Source: Oscillospiraceae bacterium (GTDB taxonomy: Bacteria > Bacillota > Clostridia > Oscillospirales > Oscillospiraceae). From it: a DNA stretch of 32,005 bases. A program made the position numbers and the translations under genes. The stretch is from NCBI GenBank assembly GCA_017440525.1, contig JAFSHB010000107.1, positions 1 to 32,005 of the forward strand, in the 5' to 3' direction. The notes beneath the pieces were generated by a model. That model saw nothing but the letters and a program-made list of their open reading frames with translations, had not been told where the DNA came from and searched no databases. Positions 22,697-32,005 of this stretch are shown piece after piece. Numbering within the stretch: the stretch's first letter is position 1; each line of letters begins with the position of its first letter.

Positions 22697-25600
22697 ATGA
22701 AGTACGCAAGACGGCTGCTGTCTCTGCTATTGGTGCTGGTCATGGTGTTGGGGCTGGTCCCTGCCGCCACGGCTGCGCCTGCGGAGCAGTCTGCGGAGGC
22801 GGAAAGCATCCGCATCGATCTTGAAGCCTTCGCGAAGGAGGCTGCCAAGCAGGATTGGTGGGATGATCTGAAGGTCTCCGATACGGACGATGTCAAGCTC
22901 ATCGGCTCCAAGACCGCCACGGATGCTATGACGGAAGCAGAGCAGGCTGCCTACAGTGCCATGCAGGCATGGCTGGCTGAAAACGAGGTCTGGCAGATCG
23001 ATGAGACCAGGACCAAGCTGGGGACTGTGGGCTACGCCAAGCGTCTGTACATCGATGCCTCCGGCTCCGATGCCACCGGCATTCGGTTTTTTGCCAGCGC
23101 GTTCGCCTCTCAGGTGTCGGACGACCGTGCAAAGCTGGTCCTGACCATCCACGCCGAGGCAGCGGGTCTTTACAATATGCAGTTGGATCTTCTCAAGGAG
23201 GCCGGCGGCTATTCCACCTTGCCCCGCATCGACAACATTGGTCAGGGCGGCGGCTACGGCAATATCTATCTCAACGGCGAACAGCTCTATGCAGACTACG
23301 ACTTTGGTGAACGGGAAAAGTCCGGTGCCAAGAATGTCCGTGAGACCGATTCCTTTGGTGCGGTCTGGCTGCAGGAGGGGGAAAACGAACTGGTCATCGA
23401 GATGACCAGGGATTACACCGGCAACCTGAACAACGGCCGCCGCATGGTCAACCTCAAGGGTCTGTACTTCACCCCTCTGGCAGACTGTGTCGTGCCGGTG
23501 GGCGGCGGTATGGTTCTGGATGTTTACGACTATCTGCCCTTTGATGTGGAGGTCTCCGCAGAGACCCACGAGGCAGTCTCCGAGGATGAGACCATTGCAA
23601 AGGTCACCATGAATGAAAACTGCCGCCTGATCGTGGAGGGCGTCGGTGTTGGTGAGACTGCGGTCTTGCTGCAGGAGAACGGTGAGACGGTCTATTCTTT
23701 GGAAGTGACCGTTACCGAAGCAAGTGCCTCTGCCGCAGAGCCCATCATCATCGACCTCAAGGGCTTTGTCAAGCGTGCGTCCACCCAGAGCTGGTGGGAC
23801 GATCTGACTACTGTTTATACCGCAAGCGGTGCGGAGCTGAAAAAAGTCGGCTCTGACCGCAATGTGGAGATGACCGACGCAGAGAAGGCTGCCTACGATG
23901 CCTTCGTAGCATGGCAGGAGGGAGCGCAGGCTTGGGTCCTCAACGGCGACGGCACCAGGATGGATGCCGGACTTGGAAACCGCCTGTACCTGTCTGCCAC
24001 CGATGATATCGCATGGGCGGTCTGCCACAACGGTCGCTACGGCACCACCGACGGTGCCAGTGACATCGCTGTGGATGTGGAAGTGGATACTTCCGGTTGG
24101 TATGCCCTCAATATGGAGCTGGTCTTGCAGCATGAGACCGGCAAGGACACCGTCATCGACACCACCGCCAATACCGGCGGCGGCTACGCCGATATCTATG
24201 TCAACGGCGAATGTATTTACAAGGGCTTTAAATTCCGTGCCGATGCCAAGTCCGATGTGGTGGAGGCCAATTTCGGCAAGGTGTTCCTCAACGAGGGGAT
24301 CAACACCCTGACGGTCCGTGCGGTGGGTCACTACAACGGCCCTGTTTTTGACGGCTACTCCGGCCGCTCCAATATCAATGTGGCGTCCATGGCACTGCTG
24401 CCCCTCGGCGGAGCGGCTATGGAAGTGGGACAGACTATCCGCATGAGCCTCGATGCCTATTTCTGCAGCTACGGCGCAGAGTATGGCACCATCACCGCGG
24501 AAGCAGAGGGCGCAGTTACTGCCGAAGTTTTCGGCGGCGATCTGGTGCTGACAGGTGTGGAAGAGGGGAGCGGTACCGTTTCTGTTTATGATGACGGTCA
24601 ACTGCTTGCGGCCCTGCCTGTGACTGTCACCGAAGAGACCGACATCATTTATAACTTCGCCAAAGCCGCAGAAGTCACCGCAGACGGCTTTGAGAATATC
24701 AAAGACTATGACGATCTGGATGTGGACGATGTCCGCTCCGCACCTTGGAGATACGAGGTCTCCAGCGGCAAGAACTACTACGATGCCGATATGGGGGCTG
24801 CGGTGCTGATGGGTGACGGCTCCTATGTGAGCTTTGCTTTGGAAGCACCGGAGGGTGCGTTCCTGCCCCAGCTCCATTACATGGCAGATCCCTCCGGCGG
24901 TAAGGTCCGGGTGTATCTGGATGATCTGTACCTTGGCACGGTGGATACCTATGCTCCTGTCAAAAGGGCTGAAACTGCCATCCTCCGCCCTGTGGAAACG
25001 GCTGAGGGCGCGCATTCCCTGACCCTGGAGCTGGTGGGCAGGCATGTGAACAACACAGGATCCGGGATCTTGTATTGGAACGACTTTGTTCTGGCAGAAG
25101 GCACTGCCGAGCTGACGCTGGATGCGGGCTCCCTTTCCGCCAAGGTGGGAAGACCCATGGAGACCACCCTCTCCGGCGGCTGGGACGGTCTGCGCTATGA
25201 TGACCTCATCGGTGCAGAGCTGAGAGCCGAGGTCTCCCACGGGGATATCCTGACGGCCGTGGTGATCCCTGCCACCGAGACATCTCCTGCCACCCTGCAG
25301 GTGCAGGCAAGCGAGCCTGTGGAGGATGCCACCGTCACGGTGACGGCAAGCATCAACGGTGTGATCGCCGCCAATGTGGTGGATGTGGAAGTGCTGGCAG
25401 GCTCTCCCGTGATATCTGCCGATGTGTCTTTGGAAGGCACCGAGACAGGTCTGATCCCTCGCCTGACCACCCGTGAGATCCGCTTCGATCTTCTGTGTGA
25501 GGACGGCGACAAGGCCCTTCCTTCCGAAGTGGATGTTTCCTATGAGGTCCGCGGCGATGCGGTGCAGGTCGATGAAGAGGCCCACACCCTGACCGCTCTT

Positions 25601-28600
25601 GCAGACGGCGAAGCTGATGTGACAGTCACCGTCTCTCAGGATAGCTTTACTTATACCGAGACCTTCCATGTGACTGTGGCGGCGCAGGGCGAGAACCGTA
25701 TGCCCGAAGCCATGTCCGCCTTTGACGATGCTTCTTATTGGAGCGGCATCAGTACCCCTGCCGATGACCGCTGGCTCGCCATGGAGCTGGCCGACGACGG
25801 CACAGGCAACAGCGCCCTGAAGGTCACGGTCAACCCCAACACCACCTATAACGCAGGCAAAAAAGAAGCGATGCTCTCCAAAAACGGCAATTTGGCTGTA
25901 TTGGAGCGCGGTCAGCTGTATGAGATGACCTTCCGCGTCAAGATCGACAGCTACACCAGAGCCGAAGGGGCAGCCAATGAACCGCGCCTTATCATGCAGT
26001 TCTATGACTTCCCCACCAATGCCAACGGCAGCAGCGCAGTCGGAGAATACTACAAAAACTATGTGCTGGACTATGCCAATATGGAGAAGGGCGTCTGGTA
26101 CGAGCTGGCGATCCCAGTCCGAGGCCCCATCGAGGGAGACGGCATCCTTTACGGTCTGACCCGTTTGACCTATTCTCCCCATTATGCGGCAGCTTCCGCA
26201 GGGGATAAGGATCTGACAGGCTTTGAGGGCACCTTCTGGTTTGACGATGTGGAGATCCGCGAGGTCGGCTTCGAGACTGTCCGCGTGGAGGCTTCCGAGG
26301 ATCTGCTCAAGGCCGTCCGCCCCATCCCCATTTATGCAAGACCTGAGACCACCACCGGCAACCTCATCATGATGGATACCGGTTCTATCCGCGGCAATGT
26401 GACTTATCGCAGCGGCGATGAGGATGTTGCTGCCATCACCAGCGGCGTCAGCGTGCTCAGTGAGCAGTATGCCTACACCGAGGGCAGCAATGAATATGCC
26501 TCTGCCAATGCCCAGCTGGTGGGCAAGAACGATACGGCAAAGATCTATGCGGCCTATACCATCGGCGATGTGACCCGTGAGGGCGTGCTGGAAGTGGAGG
26601 TCACAGGCAGGGACGATGTGCTCCGCGAGATGCGCCTGCACCTCAACGGTGCGGAGAGCCTTGTCCTGCCCCGCGGCGGCAGTGCCGAAAGCACGGTGAC
26701 CGGCATCACCACCCAGCTGACGGAGATCCCCGCAGCGGAGCTGGACAGCATCTATTTCTCCTCCTCCGATATCACGGTGGCCAAGGTGGATGCTGTGACC
26801 GGCAAGGTGACCTGCCTGAACGAGGGCACAGCCACCATCACGGCCTACGGCCTTCTGGACGGCAAGGCCGCCAAGGGCACAGCCCTGATCACGGTCAACG
26901 ATGACACCGACCTTCAGACCATCTCGATCGAGTCTGAGACCCATCACATCGGCGTGGGCGGTATCCTGAAGCTGTGGACCGAAGGCAAAAAAGCCTCCGG
27001 CGGCGCAGCCGACATGGCAAGATATCCTGTTGCATGGTCTGTGGACGAGGCAGATGCCGAAAAGGCTGTGATCTCCGAGGACGGCTATTTGACAGGTCTG
27101 GCAGCAGGCGAGGTGACTGTCACCGCGTCTGTGACTGTGGGCGATAAGCCCATCACGGCTTCTGTCGTGCTGGATGTCGTGCCCGACACCGACCTGCCCG
27201 GCGGCATCATCAACTTTGACTTTACCGACTCCGCTTCCTTCTATATCCTCGATGCCACTTTGGAGGATAACGGCATTGAGATCGACCGTGACCGCACTTT
27301 TGAAAACGGTGAAGGTCTGGAGCTGGATCAGTCCGGTATGATCCTTAATTCCCCTGTAGGCGGCGAACTGGCTTTGAACTTCATGGTCAGAAAGTCCGGC
27401 TGGTACCGTGTGGAGGTCCGCGGCCGTGCCCTGTATTACAGAGGCTGTCTTTCCGGCTTCTATGTGGATGATGAGTATATCGGTCAGGTGGACTTCGGCT
27501 CCGATACCACCTCCACCGATAAGGAGGGCGGCTTCTATAACACCGTCTGGCTGGAAGCGGGTATCCATTCCATGGTCTGGCGTGCCGAGGAAGCAAGGCG
27601 CTTCATGCCCGGCCGCGTGACCTTCTTCCCGGCGGAGGATCCCAATGAAGTGACCCTCACCACCACGACCAAGACCGAGCTTGTTCCCGGTGAGGCCACG
27701 GAGCTGGCGCTGACCCTCCGTGACCGTGCGGATAATTCCTTCTTCCTCCACTATGAGACGGCTAAGCCCTCCTACACCAACTATTTCATGCTGGAAAGCT
27801 CCGATCCTTCTGTTTTGAAGATCACAAGAGACCTCTTCACCACCACCCTGACGGCGCTGAAGCCCGGCAAGGTGACTGTGACAGTCAAGGGCGAGATCCT
27901 GGGCAAGAGCTTTACCAAACAGGTGGAGCTGGAAGTGAAGAACGGCACCATCATCTCTGCCGATCTGACCGCCGAGCGCACTACCGTGGCTCCCGGTGCA
28001 GGCTCCTTCCCCCTGACGCTGACAGCCAACGGCCTCTCCGGTCAGATGGCGGCTCTGCCCGAAGGCGTGACCGTCACCTATGAGAGCGGCAACACCGAGG
28101 TGGCGACGGTCTCTCAGAGCGGCGTGGTGACTGTCAACAGCACCCTTGGCTCTGCCCTGATCACCGCCACCATCCGCGAGGGCGACCACACGGTGGAGGC
28201 TCTGTGCTGGATCACGGTCACGGAAAACAAGGCCGAGCCCAGTTTGTACACCTATGAAGAGCGCGCCATCGCCCAGGAAAATGCCCTGAAGTACACCTGG
28301 GCATGGGAGCAGAAGGATGCGGCTGTCCGCAAGGCAAATTACTATGTGGAAAACTTAGAGCACATTTACAATATGTGGCCCCATGAAGGTCTGCCCAGAA
28401 ATGTGCGTATCACAGTCAATGACGACCCCAACTACAAGGTCTGCCCCAGCTGTAACACAGACCTTGTGGAGGCAGGCTACGGCACGGCGTACCACTATCA
28501 GGTAGACCCGATCGAGAACCCCTGGAAGGTCAAGTGCCCCCACTGTAAGGCGCTGTTCCCCTCCAACGATTTTGAGAGCTTCTATGAATGTGGTCTGGAC

Positions 28601-31600
28601 GAGCGCGGCAAATTCACCGTGGAGCGAGCCATGGCCAATGGCGGCGAAAAATACTTAGTCAATGAGCTCTATCCCGAAAAGGGTGAGGGCTGGGGCGTGG
28701 ATGACGGCTTCGGCTGGCATCCCGGAGAATTGGATCCCAAGGGCAAGGAACGGATCTATACCTTCATTGCCTACTACACGGATCTGACCATGTACACCGT
28801 CACAGAAAAGAACGGTCCTCACTCCATGCTGAAGATCATGGACGCTCTCCGCGAGGCTTATATCTACTCCGGTGACGAGAAGTACGGCTCTGCCGGTGCG
28901 ATCTTAGTGGACCGACTTGCGGATATCTATCCCGACTACGATCTTTCCATCTACCGTGCCAACGGCTACCACAACGGTGATGGAAGCAGTAAGCGCGGCA
29001 AGATCGCAGGCTCCATCTGGGAATGTCTCGTGATACAGGCCATGTGCAAGGCGGTGGATGCCTTCTGGCCCTGTGCGGAGAATCCCGATGTGATCGAGTT
29101 CCTGCAGAAGTATGCCGACCGCAAGGGCGTAGCACCGGAGGACATCACGCCCGACTATCTGCGCCGCAATGCAGAGGATAACATCCTGCTGGAGGCAAGA
29201 AGCTGTCTCGAGCGCAACTATGCCAACGGCAATTTCGGCTTTGAGCAGACTGCTATGGCCATGGCAGGTGTCGTCCTTGACCGTATGCCTGAGACGAAGG
29301 CGATGCTGGACTGGGTCTTTGCGGCCAGCAAGTCAGGCGGTCAGTACACCGACAGTTATAACACCGGCGGCGACCTGTACAATGTCTTTATGTCCGACAT
29401 CGACCGAGACGGCTTCGGCAATGAAGGCTCGATCTCCTATAACGGCATCTGGCTGACCAACCTGATGGATCTGGCAGATACCCTCAACGGCTATGATAAG
29501 GTGGAAAATGCCGACCTGTGGAAGCATCCCAAGTTCTTTAACCTGTATACTTCCTACATCGATCTGACGGTCTGCGGCAGACTGTCTCCCGCCATCCATG
29601 AGACCTCCGCCGCCTTCCAGTATGTTCCCACCTATGTCAATATCAATAATATCATGCCTGCCTTCGTGGCGACCGGCGATGCCAAGATCGCAAGGACCAT
29701 CTATGCCATCAACGGCAACTCCACCGACGGGCTCCATGCCGATATCTTTACCAAGGATCCGGAGCGCGGCCTGCGAAGCCGCATCCAGCAAATCGTCAAT
29801 GAAGAGGGCGAGTGGGATATGTCCGAGAGCGGCATGCTCTCCGGCTTCGGCATGGCGATCCTCCGCGAAGGTCCCCAGCGGTATCTGAAGGGCGTCAACG
29901 AGCATGCGTTCTCCAGCTACTGGATCAACTTCTCCCTGACCTCCTCTCATACCCACCATGAGGCCCTGAACCTGGACTTTGAAGCCTTCGGCCTGCCCAT
30001 GTGCGGCAATATGGGCTATCCTGTCATCATGAACGGCAGCGACCCCAACCGAAATCAGTGGAATGGCAATACTGTCTCCAACAACACGGTCGTGGTGGAT
30101 GATATGTGCCAGAATGCCAACACCGAATCCGGATTCCCCAAGCACTTTGCCGATGACGGCTATGCCAAGGTCATGGATATCGATTCGCCCAACTCCTACA
30201 CCCAGACCGATATCTACAGAAGAACGGTCGTGACGGTCAAGGCCGATAACGGCGTGGACTACGCGGTGGACTTCTTCCGTGTCGTGGGCGGCTCCGAGCA
30301 TGTCTATTCCTTCCATGGCGCTACCAGAAAGCAGCCCACCACTAAGGATCTCAACATGGTGCAGCAGCCCTTCGGCACTTACGCAGGTGCTGATATCCCC
30401 TTCGGTGACTATGACTTCACAGGCTCCGGTCACGGCGCGATCAACACCGGCTCCGGCTACAGCTGGCTGTGGGATGTCTACCGTGATGAAGACCCCGGCA
30501 CATCCTTTACGGTGGACTGGGCGATCGAGGACTATCAGAGCCAGCTGGCGACCTCTGCCGGTATCCACATGAGCCTGACCATGCTCTCGGAGGAGCCTAT
30601 GACTGAGGTGGCGCTGGCCAACGGCGAGCCTGCTCAGGACGGCAGAGCCCCCGACCATGTGGAGTTCATGCTGGTCAGAAACTCCGGTGAGCCCGGTCTC
30701 GATACCCTGTTCACCTCCGTCATCCAGCCCTACCAGATCACCGCTTACATCGAAAGCTCCGAACTGGTGGAGGCCAAGCTGGTGGATGGTACGGAGGGTG
30801 CTGTCGACCGCGTGCAGGCTGTCAAGGTCACCCTGACCTCCGGCAGAGTGGACTATATCGTCTATGCCACCAACTCCGACTGCACATATTCCATCGACGG
30901 CGGCAAGTTCAAGTTCCGCGGCTTCGCAGGCGTCTGCTCCTATGTGGACGGCAGCCTGACCTATGCCTGGGGCAACGAAGTTTCCATGGTGGAAGACAAG
31001 AGCGAAGGCACAGTCATCGATGCGATGCCCGCCGTGACAGGCCGGGTGCTGGACTTCACCAAGGATCTGAGCTTCCGGAACACCATGACCATCTCCATGG
31101 ATACGCCTGTCTCTGAGGAAGTCCTTACCGGCCAATACATCTATGTGAACAACGACGGTCTGCAAAACGGCACTTACCGCATCTACGGTGCAAAGGTCGA
31201 TGGCTCCAATGCTGTGCTGGATCTGCAGCTGCAGGATATGATCCGCGGCTACATCGATCCGTTCAACATGGATCTTGGCTTCCGCTACAATATCGCAGAG
31301 GGGCAGACCTATTCCATCCCCCTGTCTGCAAGCTACGATCCCATGTCCTATTTCAACTACACCACCGATCAGGTGGTCAGAGCGGGCAATAAGATCACGC
31401 TCACCACAGGTGTCGCAGGCTCCGGTGTGACCTATGAGGCAGAAGGCGTGCCCAACGGCATGAAGCTGACGGCTGTCAACGGTCTCATCACATGGACGCC
31501 CTCCAGAACGCAGACAGGCCGCTATCCCATCACCGTCAAGGCGGTGGATGCCGCCGGTACGGTCCTGGGCACCATGTCCTTCACCATCTATGTGGTCAAT

Positions 31601-32005
31601 TACAGCGGATCTTCCTACACGCCCGATAAGTGCAGTCACGCCAAGATGATCACCTATACGCTGGAGGATACCATCGAAACGGTCTGTCCTGCCTGCGGCA
31701 CGATCACCAAGACGCCCATCACGCCGGAGTGCGATCACACCGAGACTACCACCGAAGTCAAGGCTAATGGCGATAAGACCCACACCACCACCGTCACCTG
31801 CGTCTGCGGCGAAGTCATCTCCACCGAGACTGCCGACTGTACCGATGCCGACAAGGATACCCTTTGTGATGACTGCGGCGCTGCTGTCGTCACCATCAAG
31901 AAGTTCTCCATTGCCGGCTCCAACATGACCTTGGGCAACGAGCTGGAAGTCAACTTCCTGTTCCTGAAGAAAAACCTGACCGGCACCGACAATGTGGCGA
32001 TCGTC
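22697..32005 (+). CDS. Giant secreted heparinase II/III-like polysaccharide lyase with Ig-like and CBM-like modules (3' truncated by window)
   Basis: One frame stays open from the ATG at 22697 to the window end (3,103 codons, no stop seen). AGGAGG lies upstream. Residues 1-27 are a signal peptide (KYARR, then a Leu/Val core, then ATAA). Two related units follow (about 38-348 and 350-648), each ending in an Ig-like part. Then come a beta-rich region (650-1005), a carbohydrate-binding-like module (1008-1198), BIG2-like Ig domains (about 1310-1500), a second CBM-like module (1502-1652) and more Ig repeats (to about 1840). The lyase region (about 1847-2750) has a Cys4 site (Cys1916, 1919, 1947, 1950) and the heparinase II/III signature SSHTHHEALNLDFEAFG, with His2418, 2420 and 2421. 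A cadherin/He_PIG-like Ig domain (about 2870-2970) and a Cys/His-rich tail follow. It should cut a uronic-acid-containing polysaccharide outside the cell; the exact substrate is unknown. No S-layer or sortase anchor is seen, as the end is missing. Confidence 0.9.
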   Translation, partial: MKYARRLLSLLLVLVMVLGLVPAATAAPAEQSAEAESIRIDLEAFAKEAAKQDWWDDLKVSDTDDVKLIGSKTATDAMTEAEQAAYSAMQAWLAENEVWQIDETRTKLGTVGYAKRLYIDASGSDATGIRFFASAFASQVSDDRAKLVLTIHAEAAGLYNMQLDLLKEAGGYSTLPRIDNIGQGGGYGNIYLNGEQLYADYDFGEREKSGAKNVRETDSFGAVWLQEGENELVIEMTRDYTGNLNNGRRMVNLKGLYFTPLADCVVPVGGGMVLDVYDYLPFDVEVSAETHEAVSEDETIAKVTMNENCRLIVEGVGVGETAVLLQENGETVYSLEVTVTEASASAAEPIIIDLKGFVKRASTQSWWDDLTTVYTASGAELKKVGSDRNVEMTDAEKAAYDAFVAWQEGAQAWVLNGDGTRMDAGLGNRLYLSATDDIAWAVCHNGRYGTTDGASDIAVDVEVDTSGWYALNMELVLQHETGKDTVIDTTANTGGGYADIYVNGECIYKGFKFRADAKSDVVEANFGKVFLNEGINTLTVRAVGHYNGPVFDGYSGRSNINVASMALLPLGGAAMEVGQTIRMSLDAYFCSYGAEYGTITAEAEGAVTAEVFGGDLVLTGVEEGSGTVSVYDDGQLLAALPVTVTEETDIIYNFAKAAEVTADGFENIKDYDDLDVDDVRSAPWRYEVSSGKNYYDADMGAAVLMGDGSYVSFALEAPEGAFLPQLHYMADPSGGKVRVYLDDLYLGTVDTYAPVKRAETAILRPVETAEGAHSLTLELVGRHVNNTGSGILYWNDFVLAEGTAELTLDAGSLSAKVGRPMETTLSGGWDGLRYDDLIGAELRAEVSHGDILTAVVIPATETSPATLQVQASEPVEDATVTVTASINGVIAANVVDVEVLAGSPVISADVSLEGTETGLIPRLTTREIRFDLLCEDGDKALPSEVDVSYEVRGDAVQVDEEAHTLTALADGEADVTVTVSQDSFTYTETFHVTVAAQGENRMPEAMSAFDDASYWSGISTPADDRWLAMELADDGTGNSALKVTVNPNTTYNAGKKEAMLSKNGNLAVLERGQLYEMTFRVKIDSYTRAEGAANEPRLIMQFYDFPTNANGSSAVGEYYKNYVLDYANMEKGVWYELAIPVRGPIEGDGILYGLTRLTYSPHYAAASAGDKDLTGFEGTFWFDDVEIREVGFETVRVEASEDLLKAVRPIPIYARPETTTGNLIMMDTGSIRGNVTYRSGDEDVAAITSGVSVLSEQYAYTEGSNEYASANAQLVGKNDTAKIYAAYTIGDVTREGVLEVEVTGRDDVLREMRLHLNGAESLVLPRGGSAESTVTGITTQLTEIPAAELDSIYFSSSDITVAKVDAVTGKVTCLNEGTATITAYGLLDGKAAKGTALITVNDDTDLQTISIESETHHIGVGGILKLWTEGKKASGGAADMARYPVAWSVDEADAEKAVISEDGYLTGLAAGEVTVTASVTVGDKPITASVVLDVVPDTDLPGGIINFDFTDSASFYILDATLEDNGIEIDRDRTFENGEGLELDQSGMILNSPVGGELALNFMVRKSGWYRVEVRGRALYYRGCLSGFYVDDEYIGQVDFGSDTTSTDKEGGFYNTVWLEAGIHSMVWRAEEARRFMPGRVTFFPAEDPNEVTLTTTTKTELVPGEATELALTLRDRADNSFFLHYETAKPSYTNYFMLESSDPSVLKITRDLFTTTLTALKPGKVTVTVKGEILGKSFTKQVELEVKNGTIISADLTAERTTVAPGAGSFPLTLTANGLSGQMAALPEGVTVTYESGNTEVATVSQSGVVTVNSTLGSALITATIREGDHTVEALCWITVTENKAEPSLYTYEERAIAQENALKYTWAWEQKDAAVRKANYYVENLEHIYNMWPHEGLPRNVRITVNDDPNYKVCPSCNTDLVEAGYGTAYHYQVDPIENPWKVKCPHCKALFPSNDFESFYECGLDERGKFTVERAMANGGEKYLVNELYPEKGEGWGVDDGFGWHPGELDPKGKERIYTFIAYYTDLTMYTVTEKNGPHSMLKIMDALREAYIYSGDEKYGSAGAILVDRLADIYPDYDLSIYRANGYHNGDGSSKRGKIAGSIWECLVIQAMCKAVDAFWPCAENPDVIEFLQKYADRKGVAPEDITPDYLRRNAEDNILLEARSCLERNYANGNFGFEQTAMAMAGVVLDRMPETKAMLDWVFAASKSGGQYTDSYNTGGDLYNVFMSDIDRDGFGNEGSISYNGIWLTNLMDLADTLNGYDKVENADLWKHPKFFNLYTSYIDLTVCGRLSPAIHETSAAFQYVPTYVNINNIMPAFVATGDAKIARTIYAINGNSTDGLHADIFTKDPERGLRSRIQQIVNEEGEWDMSESGMLSGFGMAILREGPQRYLKGVNEHAFSSYWINFSLTSSHTHHEALNLDFEAFGLPMCGNMGYPVIMNGSDPNRNQWNGNTVSNNTVVVDDMCQNANTESGFPKHFADDGYAKVMDIDSPNSYTQTDIYRRTVVTVKADNGVDYAVDFFRVVGGSEHVYSFHGATRKQPTTKDLNMVQQPFGTYAGADIPFGDYDFTGSGHGAINTGSGYSWLWDVYRDEDPGTSFTVDWAIEDYQSQLATSAGIHMSLTMLSEEPMTEVALANGEPAQDGRAPDHVEFMLVRNSGEPGLDTLFTSVIQPYQITAYIESSELVEAKLVDGTEGAVDRVQAVKVTLTSGRVDYIVYATNSDCTYSIDGGKFKFRGFAGVCSYVDGSLTYAWGNEVSMVEDKSEGTVIDAMPAVTGRVLDFTKDLSFRNTMTISMDTPVSEEVLTGQYIYVNNDGLQNGTYRIYGAKVDGSNAVLDLQLQDMIRGYIDPFNMDLGFRYNIAEGQTYSIPLSASYDPMSYFNYTTDQVVRAGNKITLTTGVAGSGVTYEAEGVPNGMKLTAVNGLITWTPSRTQTGRYPITVKAVDAAGTVLGTMSFTIYVVNYSGSSYTPDKCSHAKMITYTLEDTIETVCPACGTITKTPITPECDHTETTTEVKANGDKTHTTTVTCVCGEVISTETADCTDADKDTLCDDCGAAVVTIKKFSIAGSNMTLGNELEVNFLFLKKNLTGTDNVAIV
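22808..24640 (+). repeat. Tandem duplication coding for two ~300-residue N-terminal units
   Basis: Residues about 38-348 and 350-648 share the same order of landmarks at an offset of about 312 residues: IDLxxFxKxA with WWDDL, then an MTxAExAAYxA helix, then an RLY strand, GGGYxxIYxNGE, an FGxVxLxEGxNxL strand, and a closing Ig-like segment ending in VTVTE. The DNA copies have diverged, so the duplication is old. The unit resembles no domain I can name; beta-sandwich carbohydrate binding is a guess. Confidence 0.75.

Noticed and set aside
22727-28189. A 1,820-codon open frame on the minus strand
   Set aside because: It lies wholly antisense to the lyase gene, has no ribosome site, and its translation is low-complexity His/Gly/Asp/Ala-rich text without any domain. 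It results from the codon bias of the + gene (few codons whose complement is a stop).
29333-31783. An 816-codon minus-strand open frame
   Set aside because: Same antisense artefact over the 3' half of the lyase gene; no start signal and no recognisable domain.

Overview
The window is a chromosomal segment of a moderately GC-rich Gram-positive anaerobe, most likely a gut Clostridia member of the Oscillospiraceae/Ruminococcaceae type. This rests on a GSIII-type glutamine synthetase, a glycine riboswitch ahead of glyA, strong AGGAGG-type ribosome binding sites, a VanW-domain wall protein, and a giant secreted Ig-domain/heparinase-like lyase with a Cys-rich C-terminal region. The taxonomic call is inference from gene content. 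I found no rRNA, tRNA, CRISPR array, transposase or prophage gene.

Layout. (1) 1-747: 3' end of a VanW-domain gene with an acidic Asp-Pro tail. (2) 845-3130: an AT-richer island holding a complete type II restriction-modification system: a C5-cytosine methyltransferase on +, and on - a small XRE controller protein followed by an overlapping PD-(D/E)XK endonuclease. A shared hairpin lies between the convergent M and R genes, and a C-box-like double operator lies upstream of the controller. (3) 3203-5396: glnN (GSIII) on -, with its own promoter and terminator. (4) 5406-10443: a probable + operon: HD-domain protein (TTG start), Na/Pi cotransporter with PhoU tail, GNAT acetyltransferase, AI-2E-family permease, then after an internal hairpin a nucleoside-hydrolase-like protein. 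(5) 10433-12194 on -: LarA-type lactate racemase homologue with an overlapping DUF1893 gene. (6) 12255-13806: promoter, glycine riboswitch with the remains of a second aptamer, terminator and glyA. (7) 13805-16206 on -: MoxR-like ATPase coupled to a VWA/metallopeptidase-like protein. (8) 16264-17591 on -: nitroreductase and YdcF/DUF218 membrane protein. (9) 17654-21708 on +: an M28-like metallopeptidase translationally coupled to a TIM-barrel glycosidase-like protein. (10) 21712-22548 on -: an AraC regulator, divergent from (11) 22697 to past the window end on +: a secreted protein of more than 3,100 residues built of repeats, carbohydrate-binding-like and Ig-like modules, and a heparinase II/III-like lyase.

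How the parts fit. Regions 9-11 look like a glycan- or glycoprotein-scavenging block, with the AraC protein probably sensing a degradation product and switching on the giant lyase. glyA is controlled in cis by glycine. The restriction system carries its own timing circuit. The rest is housekeeping nitrogen, phosphate and redox metabolism. The most notable items are the giant lyase with duplicated N-terminal units, the riboswitch with a decayed upstream aptamer, the C-controlled R-M island, the LarA-DUF1893 pair, and a VWA protein whose zinc-peptidase motif reads HQxxH instead of HExxH.
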